From Gossypium raimondii (lineage: Eukaryota; Streptophyta; Magnoliopsida; Malvales; Malvaceae), in assembly GCF_025698545.1 (NCBI RefSeq), contig NC_068571.1, positions 49,881,733 through 49,945,732 of the forward strand: DNA of 64,000 nucleotides, written 5' to 3'. The translations under genes were made by a program, and so were the position numbers. Each line of letters starts with the position of its first letter. Position 1 is the stretch's first letter. Shown here piece after piece: positions 1-12,837 of this stretch. The notes under the pieces were generated by a model. That model did not search any database and was not told where the DNA came from. It saw nothing but the letters and a program-made list of their open reading frames with translations.

Positions 1-216
1 ATTGGTTTGATTTTTTACTTCCCCTTTTGGCCAATAACTGCTAGGAATACCTGGTAGCCATAGAATTTGCTATTTGGATATATAAATATTTGTATCTGAT
101 GATCAGGTTTCTGATATTTGTACCTCAGACTGGTTTGATACCAGAAGAATGTTTCATCCAAGAAAATTGTTGCTTGAATTATCTTTAGCTGGCCTTGCTT
201 GAATGAGTTTGTTGCA

Positions 217-2598
217 CTAGGAACAACCGGCAGTAGATTCAAATGGATCTCTACTCGGGGAAATACGCACGAAACTTGAATCCTCGTTCGCTTTATTGTA
301 AAGCAGCTTCTGTACGTAGAACAACATATAACACTGTGAAGCTCTCACTATTCCTTCATCAACCTCAGATATCCAAGCATCATCGCATTTGTACCACTGG
401 TTCTTTAGTCGCAGATAAGTCACGTAGTGTCCTGACTCCAGCATCCCCGAATGAGCAATCACAGCAAAAATCTCATATGCTGCAGAACTATTGGAGTTGT
501 CATATTCGAAAGTGAATATTCTATTCCCGAACTTGCTTCTAACAATGGAGGATGACAAATATGGAGTCATGTCCAATGAGAAAGGGAACTGCATATACTG
601 ATTGATTTTCCTCGATATTTTTCTGACTAAAGAGTGCTCGACTCTCTTTATATGTAAACACAGCACCAATGGGAGTCTTCTAATAGACAGTTGCTTTGAC
701 GAGTCACGTAGTTCTTGACAATTTTGACAATGAAGTTTTTGATCAGAACCTAACCTCTCAGCTCTTGTAAACAAATTCAGACAACCCGAAAGAGTAGACG
801 CACTTGTCTTCTCATCGGGTTTAATGGGTTTGTTAGCATTGGATGAAGACAAATTACTCGTGTCCATGTTGAGTGAAATATCAACACAAGGATCGTAAGT
901 TGTGGAAGTAAATCCGCAGGAGATACATGTCACATCAGATCTCAACAACCCAGAGAATGCCCTATGAGCAATACATTGGCAGTTTCCATCATCTGTGTAA
1001 AAGAATAACAACATCATGAGTAAAATAGAACTGCATTTCAAACCCAGATTATGTCCAGATCATCGGTTTGTTAATATATGTATGTCTACAGGTCAGTTCT
1101 AATTGTTTCCAGCCTCTTCAACATATGCATGTCGACATCAAAATCCCGAACTACCACTGACAATTAATCAAATTTCATATTCTGCATCTAGGCCTGGTGT
1201 CCTCTACAACTGTATTTATGGCTATCGATTAGTAGCATATGAGATAGAGAACCATTACTAGCTTTAGACAATGTAATTGTATATAGGACATGAAATTGAA
1301 GCAAGCAAACATGGTCTCAGCATCTTATTACCTTTGCCGGAGTTTCGTATTTTGCTTTCCTTCTCATGAATCCCATCTAAAACTGAAATGAAGAACTCAT
1401 GAGCATCCTGCTCCTCATAACTAGCTAGATTCGATGAATGCTGCCACCAGCTTCAATAAAAAACAAAATAAATCCATCAGTAAAGCATGATCCATCCTTA
1501 GGCATTTAGAAACCAAGGAAAGGGAGGACAAAACAAACCAAAACAACTTGTCATTTTCTTGTGATATAAAGAAGTTTATTTTTGAGACTAACTAGTCTTT
1601 ACAACCCTGAAAATGGAGAATCCGACAAGGGGGCCGACATTGAACCGAAGTTTTAGTTTAAACCCATTTCCTTTCACACAATACTTATTCCAGACAACAG
1701 ATCTCAAGTAAAACAACCTAAAATAACCTAAAGCACCACAGTATACCATTCAAATAATGCAAGTCAAATACCAAAATCAGTAACTCAAACAAGCATTGAA
1801 CTAAGGCACAAACTTATTTTCAGACCTATAAAGAAAGTGAGCAGGAGTATAAGGCGTTCGATCACCGGAAAACATAGCTGAAGAAATAGCATCAATGTCA
1901 CAAAGCAAGCAGAGCTTTTCACCAGATCTTTTCCTGCATTGAACACTGTTGTGTCGATCATTCAGAAAGTAATTCCTCAAAGGAGGAGCATGAAGCAAAG
2001 CCTGCAACACAGAGTTCATAAAACAAGTACTCCCCAGATTGTTCAATCCCCTCAATCCCAATGGATAACATGATTTTGCTCTCCGATCTCTCATTGAAAC
2101 CAACAGTTTTGATTTCTTCAAATCTAATCCTATCCCAGAATCTAATCTCTTTCTCTTGCTTGATCTCTCACCACTTGCCTCAAAACGATTGGTTTTACTT
2201 TTACTACCTCCAGGCAAGTCCTTGACTTGGTTACACAATACAATTTTGTCAAAATCAGGATCGTAGACCTGATCACAACACAAACAACAATAAAGCTCTG
2301 ATCTGTCCATGTCAATAGCTACCTCATGGCCTTTCTCAGATTGGGTATGTAAAAGAATGTGGGTTGGACACCATAGTGAAGAGCACATCAAACAAAAGTA
2401 AAGTCTTCCTTGATATCTATCACAGAAACTGCATCTGGGTATTTTAGTGGTGTGTTTAGCAACTCTAGTTCTTCTATTAGGGGTGGTCTTGAGGCAATTT
2501 CGGATGGAATCATAAGTATTGAAGCCATGCCTGAGCTTGTAATCAGCTAGGTGTTTGCAGGGTTTGGGGTTAGTGTAGATAGAGTTTCTTGCGCACAT
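217..2598 (-). CDS. UBP22: Ubiquitin carboxyl-terminal hydrolase 22-like (SAGA-type H2B deubiquitinase), 3 exons
   Basis: Exons on the minus strand are 2598-1826, 1450-1332 and 992-217. They join in frame (AG/C and G/AT split codons) to give 555 aa, close to the size I recall for Arabidopsis UBP22. Residues about 57-110 form a Cys/His-rich ZnF-UBP finger (CSFC, CLMC, WCPTH, CCLC). The USP catalytic domain begins near residue 180, with the Cys box [12 protein letters not shown] (catalytic Cys192), the QDAHEFF motif in exon 2, two CxxC pairs of the USP zinc ribbon (C320/C323, C386/C389), and the His box SGHYVTYL (His486) followed by CDDAW (Asp 501/502). A basic stretch SSKRKR (about 146-151) could be a nuclear signal. 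By family knowledge this enzyme removes ubiquitin from histone H2B in the SAGA deubiquitination module in the nucleus. All catalytic residues are present and the gene looks intact. Start: the first ATG of the conserved N-terminus. The long first intron-side ORF tail after position 1826 is intron. Confidence 0.93.
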
Positions 2599-2900
2599 GC
2601 TGCTGATGTTGAATACAAAAATGGCTTCGAATTTATGTATGAAGCTGAGATTTTTATCAAGTGTAAAAAAATCTATTAATAATAAATAACAGTATACTAC
2701 GATCTATATATATTGATAAAGAACATAAAAAGAAAGAAACATGGTTTTCCAAGAAAATTATCCAACTGGAAATACTAAAAGAAGAAAACAGATAGGATTT
2801 GGAATAAAAGAGTGTGGATTTTGGTTCTTTTATTTTGGGTTGATTGAGTGAAAAAGAGAACGGAAAACAGGGATGCAATTGTGGAGGGTGCTTTGAGGAT

Positions 2901-3596
2901 GGCTTAATTCATGATTTAGCCCCTGAAGTACTTACATTTTCCCATTTTGGTATATTTGGTCCATTTACAAGAAATCTATTAGTCAACTTTGGCCTATGAA
3001 AAAGTACCACGTAATCTTTTTGGCCAATAAAAATAGAAATTTATTTAAAATAAAAATATTAAATTTAAATTAAAAAATAAGAATTTATAATATTAAATAT
3101 TTAAATATAAAAAACATTACGGACTTTAACTAACCGTTGACCGATCAGTGGTCGAGGTTGACCTGCCACGTGACATTTTTTATGCTAAATTTTAATATAT
3201 AATTATAAATTTTAAAAAATAAAAATAAAATATCAAAATAAAAATCGTTAAAAAATTAAAAATGTATTTAAATTTCAAGGATAATTTAAATACCTTTTAT
3301 AATTTTATAAAAATTATATTTTTCTAGATTTTATATATATTTCTAAATTTTTATATTTTATTTTCATATTTTTAATGTATATACATTTAATAAATAAAAT
3401 ATTTATTATTTTACATAAAGTTGCAATATGTCATTTTGTGATTGGTTATCAATTATTTTTATATCTATTAAAAATGAACTAAAAAATATATGAGAGACAT
3501 ACTTTAGGTATCAAATTAAAAAGTAGTCGATATTTTAAATATCAAATTGAAATAAAAAAATAAATATACTTTAAGGGCCAAATCATGAATTAAACC
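2901..3596. mobile_element. MITE-like element with terminal inverted repeats
   Basis: The left end GGCTTAATTCATGATTTAGC is mirrored at the right end by the complement of GGTTTAATTCATGATTTGGC, and the similarity continues inward (CCCCTGAAGTA / CCCTTAAAGTA). The interior is very AT-rich and noncoding, with a short GC-richer patch near 3120-3170. No convincing target duplication was found. It lies about 300 bp upstream of the UBP22 start, so it may sit in that gene's promoter region. Confidence 0.6.
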
Positions 3597-4384
3597 TGGG
3601 AGAAGTTCTGATTATTTTATTTATTAAAGAACAATGAGCGAAGCAATGACTGAGTGATGACTATTACCTTTCCAGAACCGACTACACTTGTGTGTTCCCC
3701 TTTTTTCATCAAAATTTGGTGTATTCGCCGATTCTTTATTTTTTTATGATAAAAAAACTTTAATATTTTTTTATAGTAAATAAATAACAAAAGCGATTAT
3801 AATAAAAATTAACACAAATTACAATTGGGACCATTTCGAATATTCACATACTGCTGATATGTGATCTCAAAACATTTATTCGAACTCGTTGTGATAAAAT
3901 ATTTTTATTAAAATAGTGTTCCTAGGAAAATTAACATCAATATTTTGATTAAAATAGTTAACAATATTTAATATTATAAAAGTAGAATAATCAAATTATG
4001 TTAAAAATAAGGTACATAGATTAAATCCCAAAATTAAAGTTTGATTATTGTCTTATAATATAAAATAAATAAATAAAGAAGAAGCAAGATAGCCTAAAAG
4101 AAATGAAAAGTTATGTATCCGCATGCAAGACCTTTAAGTCATCAAATTATATATAACCATGTAATGTTTTAATCGAAAATTAATGATTAAAATCTATGGA
4201 TAGTTTTAAGCATTGTGTAGTTATAATATCAAAATAATGTTTTAACAGTATTTATGAATAATTTTAAGCATTTTTAAAAAAAAAACGAGACTCAAATCTA
4301 TAATGATTGTTCAAAAAAAATTCATGGTAAACAAAATCTATTTTGTTGAATTTTTAAAGTTTATTATTATTATTTTAATTTAGG
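3597..4384. other. AT-rich intergenic spacer
   Basis: No open frame with recognisable content and no repeat that I can place. The sequence is homopolymer-rich and AT-rich. Confidence 0.5.
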
Positions 4385-5633
4385 TTAATTATATAAATGG
4401 TCACTTAATTGTGCTTGCATTCTTGTTTTGGCTATCTAATTTTAAAATTCTTAATTGAAGCACTAATATTTGAATTTGTTCCAATTTTGGTCACTCGCCG
4501 TTAAATTGATAAGAAATTCTTTTTCTAACTAGTATAATAACACATTTAGTCCTCAATACTTACATATTCTATCAATTTGATCCTAATTCTAAATAATTCA
4601 ATAAATTTCACCCTTCGCATTTATAAATTTTCTAACCAAAGTTTTCAACTTTTAAAACAAAGACATTCTACGTCTATAAATTTATAAAACCTAAAAAAAA
4701 AAAATTCGCTCAACTAACGAGCTATTTTTCGAGCTAATTACTTGGCTGATAAATTCTCGAAACTGCACATCCAGAACAAGCAGGTTATTGATTATCGAAT
4801 CAATTATCAAAGACTACATTTGAATGTAAAGGAGACTTGTTCAGTTGTGTTATAGTACTATAAAACTTTTTTAATAACGCAGTGGACACAATTTTCACAC
4901 CCAATGTATAAAGTAGTGGCTGCAAAAAAAAAAAAAAATGCTTGCCCTGTTTGTAAGACTGAGGCAACACCTGGATCATAGCAGCAGTAGCCATGGATGG
5001 ATTCAATTTAACCCTCCTGTTGGTGGCTTACTTACTGTTAACACCAAAACAAAATCGGGGTTTCATTTATTTTATTTAGTCTAAAAGGGTTCAAACCTCT
5101 ATTTGATTAGTGTTTATATGGATGAAAATTGTCGCAGCTTTGCCTCAAATCAAGTATGATTGTTGCTTTCAATCTGATTCATAAAAACAATTAAGGTGAG
5201 GTGATCGGAAAATTTAAGTTAAACCTTGAAGAAATTTATCTTTGAATGTCTTTTGTATTGCTTACAAATCATATATTTATTGGGTTTGCGGAGAGAAGTT
5301 TTTTCTTTCTTTTTCGGAGTTTACAAATTTATAGTTGTGTAATGCCTCTGTTTTAAAAGCTAAAAGTTTTTGGTCTGGAAGTTTGAGGATCAAATTGATA
5401 AAATTTGTAAATGGGAAGGGTTAGATTTATTGAATTATTTAGAATTAATATCAATTTGATAGAATATGTAATATTGAGGACTAAATGTGTTATTATACCA
5501 GTTAGAAAAAGGCTTTCCTTTATCCAAAATATGAATAAATTCAAGAATTAGTGTCTAAATTGAAAAACTTTAAAGTTGGGTGACCAAAATAGGAACATGA
5601 GCATAGTTGGGTGACCATTTGAATAGTTTACCC
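4385..5633. repeat. Foldback element with ~280-bp inverted arms
   Basis: The left arm (about 4385-4670) begins GGTTAATTATATAAATGGTC and contains TTTTGGTCACTCGCCGTTAA and CACATTTAGTCCTCAATA. The right arm (about 5350-5633) carries the reverse complement (TATTGAGGACTAAATGTG; GGGTGACCAAAATAGG; GACCATTTGAATAGTTTACC). The spacer of roughly 680 bp is noncoding. AT-rich flanks (TTTTAATTT / TTTAATATT) might be a decayed duplication. A partial copy of the same family follows at 5993, and related sequence recurs near 36.2 kb. Confidence 0.65.
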
Positions 5634-5992
5634 TTTAATATTTCATTTTAGATAGTAAGTTAAATATGTATTTAAACAATACTTGAAAAAAGAGTAACAT
5701 ATTTTATTGATGTTAAATTCTGTTATTGTCTTTAAATATTGTAAAGAAATAAATTTTAAAAATATTAAGAAAATTTGTTATGTTAACATTTTAAATTACA
5801 GTGTTCAAAATAGTAAAATCTGATATTAAATATTATTTTTAAATAATGCTACAAAATAGAGTTTAAAAACTATGGAAAAAATTCCACTTATAAATACTAT
5901 TAAAAATATTTAATAAAATAGCTATTGTTTTTAACAAATTCTTTTATTTTTTAAAACATGTTTTTAAAATAAACTCAATTTTGTTTTAAAAA

Positions 5993-6290
5993 GGTAAACT
6001 ATATAGATAGTCATTCAACTATCAAAATTTCCATTTTAGGCATTAAAAATAAAAAGTTTGCAATTTAAGCACCCACATTATATAGTCCGGTCGTTTTGGT
6101 CACTCTTATAAAGTTGCAAATGACAAACTGACGTTGCAGTTAAAAAATCGATACAATAACATGTTTAACCCTAAACTTTTACATATTATATTGATTTAGT
6201 CATAATTTTAAAAAATAACCCTCAAAATTTATAAATGTTCTCAATTTAATCTTAATTCTAAAAAATAAAAAAATATAAATACTTAAGTAT
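5993..6290. repeat. Partial copy of the GGTAAACTATA/TGGTCACT dispersed repeat
   Basis: It begins GGTAAACTATATAGATAGTC and contains TTGCAATTTAAGCACCC and TTTTGGTCACTC, matching the arms at 4385 and 36193. No inverted partner was seen nearby, so it appears to be truncated. The rest of 5634-7269 is AT-rich with no gene recognised. Confidence 0.5.
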
Positions 6291-7269
6291 TTTTAAAAAT
6301 TATAATAATAAATTGTAATTTTATATTAATATTAATGTTAAAGAAAATAAGAATCCCCCTCCCCAGCGGACCTCCCCTACTATCGTCTCATTCCCTCCAT
6401 TTTAGCGTTAAGATTTTGTCCCTCCTTTGTTCCCATGGTTGTGCCAAGAACCTAGAGGTTCACATGACCATCTTAAGAGTCACAAGTTACTTAAATTCAT
6501 GGATCACGAAAAATTGAAGAGCTTACATGTGGTGGGGTTCGAATTCATGATCTATAGCATATAGTAACATAGGTACCATATTAGCTCCCAATTCTCGACA
6601 GAGTTGTGTGAATCCTTGAATTCTTAGTACCGCCATATGAACCACTAAAAAAAGTGACTCATGCATTCTTTAGACAAAAGACAAAATCTCATGATTAAAA
6701 TTGAGTAGAATTTTATTTAAAAAATAAAATATTTTCAAATTTTAATTGTAATTTTCAGAAAATATATTTATATATGAATAATGAAACAAGCCATTACATT
6801 TGACTTAGCTTTTGACATAGGACCATAACCTGAGGCATAAAGAAATGGTTAGTTCTGTAGAAGGCTTGTATTTACATTTTTGAAATAGAAATCCTTGATA
6901 TATACCACATTAACTTTGAGGATTTAATCAAAATGTATTGAAGTCATAACTTTGGAAATAAGGTTTTAAGACTATTTTCATATCCACATTCATTCCTAAA
7001 GGAAAATTATGAAAAAAAACATGTAAAGCAAAAGTGAGAAGATATTGAAAAAGCTGAGGCAAAGTAAACAACTTTGTATAACTGTTGAAAAGGGAAATTT
7101 GATCAGATAATGCAGACCATGACCATGGAAAACAGAAAACAAAAAAGTCCATATCAGACATAGAGCCGAAAACACCGTTCCATCTTCTTTTCCTGAAATC
7201 TACTTGTACTATCTATCTACTTATTTTCATTGCAAGCAGAAGCGGTTCAAGTCACTGTGACCTCAAGAT

Positions 7270-8990
7270 TCATGTCGCGAGGAGCTTCTGAATGTCCTTC
7301 TACAACACCATCACATGATAAGAACAAGAATTAGTCCGTTGAATCATATTCTGAGATTAAGGCCAAAATAACAAAAGAATAAAACAACCAAATCAAAACA
7401 AAGAGACTTGTTTTCGTTGTCAATGTTCGGTATCTATTGCACCGAGTACGAAAAAAGATTCGACATAGCGGTGCAAACAGGGGAGACTAGACCAAACCAC
7501 TTCAAATCCAACATAGTGGTATTACTTGACAGTAATCCAATTCAGAGAATTCAAAGGAATTGCATTCAATTATGGTATGCAGCTTTTGAGTTTGATTGCA
7601 ACACCAAATCTGATACCAGATGAAACCGGTAAGATAATAACTGTTCTGGATGTTCTATCAGACAAGAGAGTTGCATACAATGTCGGCATTTCAATGCCCG
7701 GAAAGAGAAGAGCATCAAACATAGTAGAAGAATATGTTTGATATCAATCCAAAATCCAAAAAGCCACCAGTTCTTTCTCAATATATATAGCAGTCAAACA
7801 GCAAACAAATGATAAATGTTATAAGTATCAACATTGATCTTTCATTACAAGCCTTAAGACAAAGAATCTTAAATCATACTTGATTTCATGTTATCAAAAC
7901 CCTAGTGCTTCAAGTGTTACGAGATTAACTTGCATACCTCAATTTGGAAAGGCGATGTCGTTGGTGGATACCTCTCAACAACTTTGCCATTTTTATCCAC
8001 CAAGAACTTCTCAAAGTTCCACTTGATCAGGTCACCGAAAAACCCACCAGCACTCGACTTCAGAAACTGGTAAACGGGAGCCGTATTCGGTCCATTCACA
8101 TCAACCTGATGCATAAAACTTCCTTTAGTCCTTCAAGAACTTATCTCTACCATAAATGCTATAATCAAATAGCAGAGCAGCTTGACTCACCTTATCAAAT
8201 ATGGGAAACTCTGCCTTGAACCTGGTACAAGCAAATTTTTTAATATCAGGATTTGATCCAGGCTCTTGTCCCCCGAATTGATTGCAAGGGAAAGCTAGAA
8301 TCTCAAATCCTGTGATAGAGTTTTATCAACAAATCTTACAAAAACATGATGACATTATTAAGGAACAAAATATCAAGGCAAGAATGCTTAACTGACCTTG
8401 ATTCTTGTACTTGTCATATATGTGGGAAAGCTCAGAGTAATTTGATGTTGTCAAACCACTATGAATCAAAATGAAAAAATTTCAATTAGAACAAAAAAAA
8501 AAAAAGACAAAAGCTCAAAGCAGCCCTAGAAAATATTGTAATGATATACCATCTTGAAGCAACATTAACAATCAAAAGAACTTTTCCCTTAAATTTGCCA
8601 AGAGGGGTATCCTTCCCATCAATATCCTGCTCAAAAAGATAGAGAGAGATATCCTTTAGCAAAATTCAGTAACAAAATTGGAACTTTTGTTCAACGTAAT
8701 ATTCCCCAAGCTTGTACCTTTACTGTGTAGTCGTATAGGGTTTTATCCGTAGCTGCTCTTGCATAAATGCCTGAAGATCTAGAGTTAAAGACAAACCCAG
8801 AAGCAGTAAGCGATGGCAAGGAGAACCCATTTTGGAAAAAGGCTGATTTTGAAGACCCAAGCGAGGATTTGATGGAAGGAATTGAGAAAGACATGGAAGG
8901 CCATGATGAAGAAAAAACTGGGTTCTTTCTGGTTTGGGAAAAATCAAGAAGAGGAGACGGAATAGTTGCAGAGAAAGACATGGAAGCCAT
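7270..8990 (-). CDS. GPX7: Chloroplast-type phospholipid hydroperoxide glutathione peroxidase, 6 exons
   Basis: Exons are 8990-8718, 8626-8550, 8458-8397, 8309-8191, 8105-7938 and 7299-7270, together 729 bp and 242 aa. Every junction is GT-AG and in frame. Residues 1 to about 75 are Ser-rich and basic with few acids, as in a plastid transit peptide. The peroxidatic Cys117 (VASRCGLT) is created by a codon split across the intron 2 junction. FPCNQFGG (Gln148), FACTRF (Cys165, the resolving Cys of plant enzymes) and KWNFEKF (Trp206, Asn207) follow. The last exon codes for only nine residues plus the stop (KDIQKLLAT). Plant GPX-family enzymes reduce lipid and hydrogen peroxides, usually with thioredoxin as donor. 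The symbol rests on family fit and on collinearity with Arabidopsis GPX7; GPX1 is the close paralogue and cannot be excluded. Confidence 0.92.
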
Positions 8991-9370
8991 AGTTTCGTTC
9001 TCTGTTTCCTTTGTGTCTGTCTAATTGTCTAAAATGCAACTGTGGAAGACGAGAAAAAAGAATATTGGACAGTGTTAACCATAACCTGCGAAGCCAGTGG
9101 GAGGTTTGTTTAAAAGGACTTCGTAGTGGAAGGTAAAAGTCCACGTTGGTTTTCTTTTAACTACTTTTAATTTTGTTTGTAAGCAAGTAGACTTATTTTT
9201 GGGATACGTAAAGGCCCATTTAAAACCTTGAAAAACTTCATGGTTGGGTTGGTTCCTGAAGTTTCTTACTGTTGTTGATGATGACTGGCTGATAATTGAG
9301 TAGCGTGGCGCCTGGTGGGTCAATCGCTTGTACTATTTCTAGGACATATCCAGGTTGGAGAGTTTGAGCC
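8991..9370. other. GPX upstream region
   Basis: Spacer between the GPX start codon and the triplicated sequence. It should hold the GPX promoter, but no clear TATA box or other element was recognised. Confidence 0.4.
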
Positions 9371-11340
9371 TTAGAGGGAAAGAAAATGCATCTGATCCTC
9401 AATAAATTTTGATACAAGTTGGCAATTCCAAAACTGGGCTAAGCGTGGAGAAAAGTTATGGGCCTTAAATTTACAATCTCATCATCAACTGGGGTTTCAA
9501 AATGTCCATTCAAAAACCCTAGCCTTTTTTTTTTTTTATCTAGACATGCAGTTTGTCTTTGTTCTATGTTCGAGTGTCTTCCAGAAAGGGATGATTTTTC
9601 AGATATGGGGTTCTAAAAAAATTGAAACTTGTTTTGTTTTTTATCTATCTTTCATTGCCTCGTTTTTTAGTTGTCCTAATTCTTGGCAGAATACTCAAGC
9701 TTATGTAGCTGCTGTAAATATGGACAAATATCAATATGCAGGCTTTAAAGTGGGCAAGCCATTAGTACATGGACTCCCATAAAGAACCTACATTACATTA
9801 CAGGTTTCTATAAAACAATAGGTTTGCATGAGTTCTGATTTATGTTCATTATAGCAAGTTGAGTTTTTCTTTTTATCTTTTCTATGATGAACAAACTATA
9901 ATGCTTCTAACACTACTGTTTTATTTTTCGATCCCCTTTGGGTCCATTGTTTGATCCTCTTTTTGTGTTTTCTTATAAACTTAATGTTTCTGTTTCTGTT
10001 TGTAATAGGCTGGGGGGTTTTTTGGTTTGAAGTTCATAAGGATGTTTGGTATGAATACGAACAACTGTTGAGCTTATGCAAGTAGTTTTTCTCTTCTTTA
10101 GATGATGATCCAGAGGAATCATGTTTGTGAACTTGACATGTGAAACTATAGACAGATTTTTAGCTTATTTTGCATTTATATCTTGTTAAGGTTATAGATA
10201 GTGAGTTCCAATTCCCAATAGATTTGGTTAATCTTGTATTTTGATATGATTTGCCCATTTTTGAACATTCATTTGCCATCTGATATTTCTTCAATGAAAG
10301 GCATCTTAGACATTGCTTCTTGGTTGTTCTAATTAATTGTCAACTAGTAATACAGATTTTGGAATATTGTGGTTCTTCTGTAAGAATGAATGAATGAATG
10401 GATTATGGTTGGATATATTTCTGAAACTATTATATTTCAACTTTTGTCAACTCCTACTTCAGTTTCGCTCAGTTGTTGATTAGTTCAGAGGTAGTTGGTT
10501 AGATAGTCATGACTCCTTCCTCAAGTTACGAAGATGGAAAAGGGCATTCAACCACGGGCTAAGATGCTGTTGCTATTTATGATGCATGTTACGAATTCAA
10601 GGTGGAGCAGCTGCCTGATTCACAAGTCTTTCCTTCATTCCAGTCTTGGACAAACTCCTATGATTCCTTTCCCAATGTCTATATTCTCCTAATAGAATCA
10701 ATTGGTTTATCTTTATATTAATAGATGGTTAGAAATTACAGCTTATGTTTGTTCATCACTTTATCTTTAGCTCCAAGCTCAACTCCTAACTCATTGTTCT
10801 GAGATAACAGGGTCAATCTGCTGCCCTTGGAGATAAAAGATCCTGGAATACAATTCATGACTGGACTAAAATGGTTTCGAATAATAGTGATTCAAGGCTG
10901 TAGGATAAGAAGCAATGAAGCAAAGGATCAAATTTTATCTAGCCTAGGGGTAACGTCTTACCATTTATTCCACTCCCCACCCTCTTTTTCCTCAGTATTT
11001 TGGTTATTTGCTTTATAATTTATATTACTTATTCTTTATCTCTAAGTCATTTAGAAAGATTCCTTATCTGGAATATCTCATTTGATTCTCCATCTGCAAG
11101 GTTTTATTGTGCGTCTTGATGAATGTTGTTTTTCATTGTGCACTGTGTGGTATATTGAACAAATGACCCTGGAGAAGTATGATATTCGTAAGGTCAGTTG
11201 ATTGATTCTGGCAAAACATCCAACCTGGTGATTTTAAAGGCTTCAACTTTGTCGTGTCTTGAGACCTTCATCTTTGGCATTTTTTTTTATCACTTGAGTC
11301 TGATTTTACTGTCTAGTTGCATTTCAGGGATTTGTCTGTC
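9371..11340 (+). repeat. Tandem unit A (full length, ~2.0 kb) of a triplicated noncoding sequence
   Basis: Contains a 5' module (about 9371-9660, including ACAAGTTGGCAA and AAACTGGGCTA), a highly conserved block (9664-9805), a middle module (about 9810-10640, e.g. ATGATGATCCAGAGGAATCATG and GTAGTTGGTTAGATAGTC) and a 3' module (about 10950-11210, ending GGTATATTGAACAAATGA). All modules recur in unit B or C. No long open frame spans it. Exon-like signals occur in the conserved block (see its own entry). Function unknown. Confidence 0.7.
9664..9805 (+). other. Conserved block of tandem unit A (possible short exon)
   Basis: Reads TTTTTTAG TTGTCCTAAT TCTTGGCAG, then about 60 bp that are almost identical in the three units (AGCTGCTGTAAA, ATGGACAAATATC, TATGCAGGCTTTA). 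A branch-site-like CCTAAT followed by TTGGCAG resembles a 3' splice site. In one frame the 60 bp are open in all three copies (around AAVNMDKYQYAGF), but this could be chance. Confidence 0.4.
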
Positions 11341-11364
11341 AATAAACTTGTAAAATTTCAGAAC

Positions 11365-12800
11365 CTTAGAAGGAAAGAGATGCATTTGATTTCCTTAAGA
11401 AACTTTGGTACAAGTTGGCAAATCCGGAACTGGGCTAGTCGAGGCTAAATTATGGACCTTTAAATTACAATCACAAAATCAATCGAGGTGTCTCCGTCTT
11501 TCAAAAGCTTCAATAAAAACCCTAACTTTTTATCTTCACATGCATTTGCCTTTGTATGCTGAAACTATACCTTTGTTTGAGTTTGTGCCAAAAAGGGGTG
11601 ATTTTCAGATATGTGTTTATAAAAAAAAAAAAACTCGTTTGTTATATCTCTCATTGCCTTTTCCTTTGAGTGAAGAATGTTTTTTCTAATGCAAGTAATA
11701 GGGTTTAAGTGATTGTTAAATGGAAGAACTAATTTTAAGGGGTTCTTTAGTTGTCCTAATTCTTGGCAGAGCACTCAAGTCTGTGTAGCTGCTGTAAACA
11801 TGGACAAATATCAATATGCAGGCTTTAGGTGGGTGAGCCATTAGTACATTTATGCCCATAAAGAACCTGCGTTACATTACATTACATTACATTAAAGGTT
11901 TCAATAAGTTCATTAAACAAATTTACAAATGAAAGATTGTAAATTTAGTGAAGAATGCATCTGTTTCGATCTTGGTTTAAAGTTTTTATGACATAGAATT
12001 GCATGCAGTGCTGATATTTTCCTTTGGAGCAAATTGAGTTCTTTTTGGCTTTCTACAATAAATAGACTATGTTTCTAGCATTACTGTTTTATTTTTCAAA
12101 GAGTTGTATATTGCCTTTGGGTCCATAATTTGATTCCTTTTTTTATGTGTTCTTACTAATATAAGTTTTCTATTTCTGTTTGTTTGAAGTTCATGAGCAT
12201 GTTTTGTATAAACATGAACAGCTGTTGCAATGTATGGAGGTTGTTCATGTCTTTTTTAAATGATGATCTTGATGAATCATGTTTGTGAACATATTATCTT
12301 GTCAAGGTTATAAATAGTAATTTCAAATTCCCAATAGATTTGGTTAATCTTGCTTTTTAATTTGATGTGCCCGTTTTTAGAACATTGCTTTGTTATCTGA
12401 TATATCTTTTATGGAAGGTTTCTTGATTCTTACACATTGCTTCCTTTGGAGTGGAAGGAGCTGTCATTCTAATAATCGTCAAGTACTAATACAGATTATT
12501 GTAGTTCTTCTATAAGAATGATCATGGTTGGAAAAATTTCTGAGACTGTCATGTTTAGACTTTTGTCAACTCCTAATTCAGTCTCGTTTTGTTAGTTCAT
12601 CGGTAGTTGGTTAGATAGTCGTGGTTGGGTTATTCACTTCTTGGTATCATTTCACCCTTCGGGTTGTTTCTTGTATTGTGGTTGGTTGCAGCAGTTGATT
12701 CACTCCTTCCTCTGAATTTCTCGATTAGTGGTATGGAAGGGGGCATTTGATCATGGGGAAAGATTTTGATACTCTGTGTTATGCAAGTTATGGAAAATAC
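11365..12800 (+). repeat. Tandem unit B of the triplicated sequence
   Basis: Matches unit A from the 5' module (ACAAGTTGGCAAATCCGGAA) through the conserved block (11743-11898) and the middle module (AATGATGATCTTGATGAATC; GTAGTTGGTTAGATAGTC), but lacks the 3' module. An ATTAC short tandem repeat sits at about 11871-11895. It is noncoding as far as can be seen. Confidence 0.68.
11743..11898 (+). other. Conserved block of tandem unit B
   Basis: Same 3'-splice-like lead (GTCCTAATTCTTGGCAG) and conserved core as unit A. Here the core is followed by TTTAG then GTGGGTGAG, which looks like a 5' splice site, so the core could be a 59-bp exon. Confidence 0.4.
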
Positions 12801-12837
12801 TATTATATGACGCTTAACCCAAAGCCGATCGGGTTTG

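Noticed and set aside
2657..7200. A MIR156 precursor, which I recall beside GPX7 in Arabidopsis
   Set aside because: I looked by eye for the mature miR156 sequence and its complement on this side of GPX and elsewhere and did not find it. A proper search could still find a diverged copy.
7408..7781. Several short frames on both strands
   Set aside because: They lie inside the 638-bp last intron of the GPX gene and show no family signature.
10096..10140. Possible C/D-box snoRNA (ATGATGA motif in tandem unit A)
   Set aside because: No CTGA D box at a sensible distance and no terminal stem. The motif is only partly conserved in unit B.
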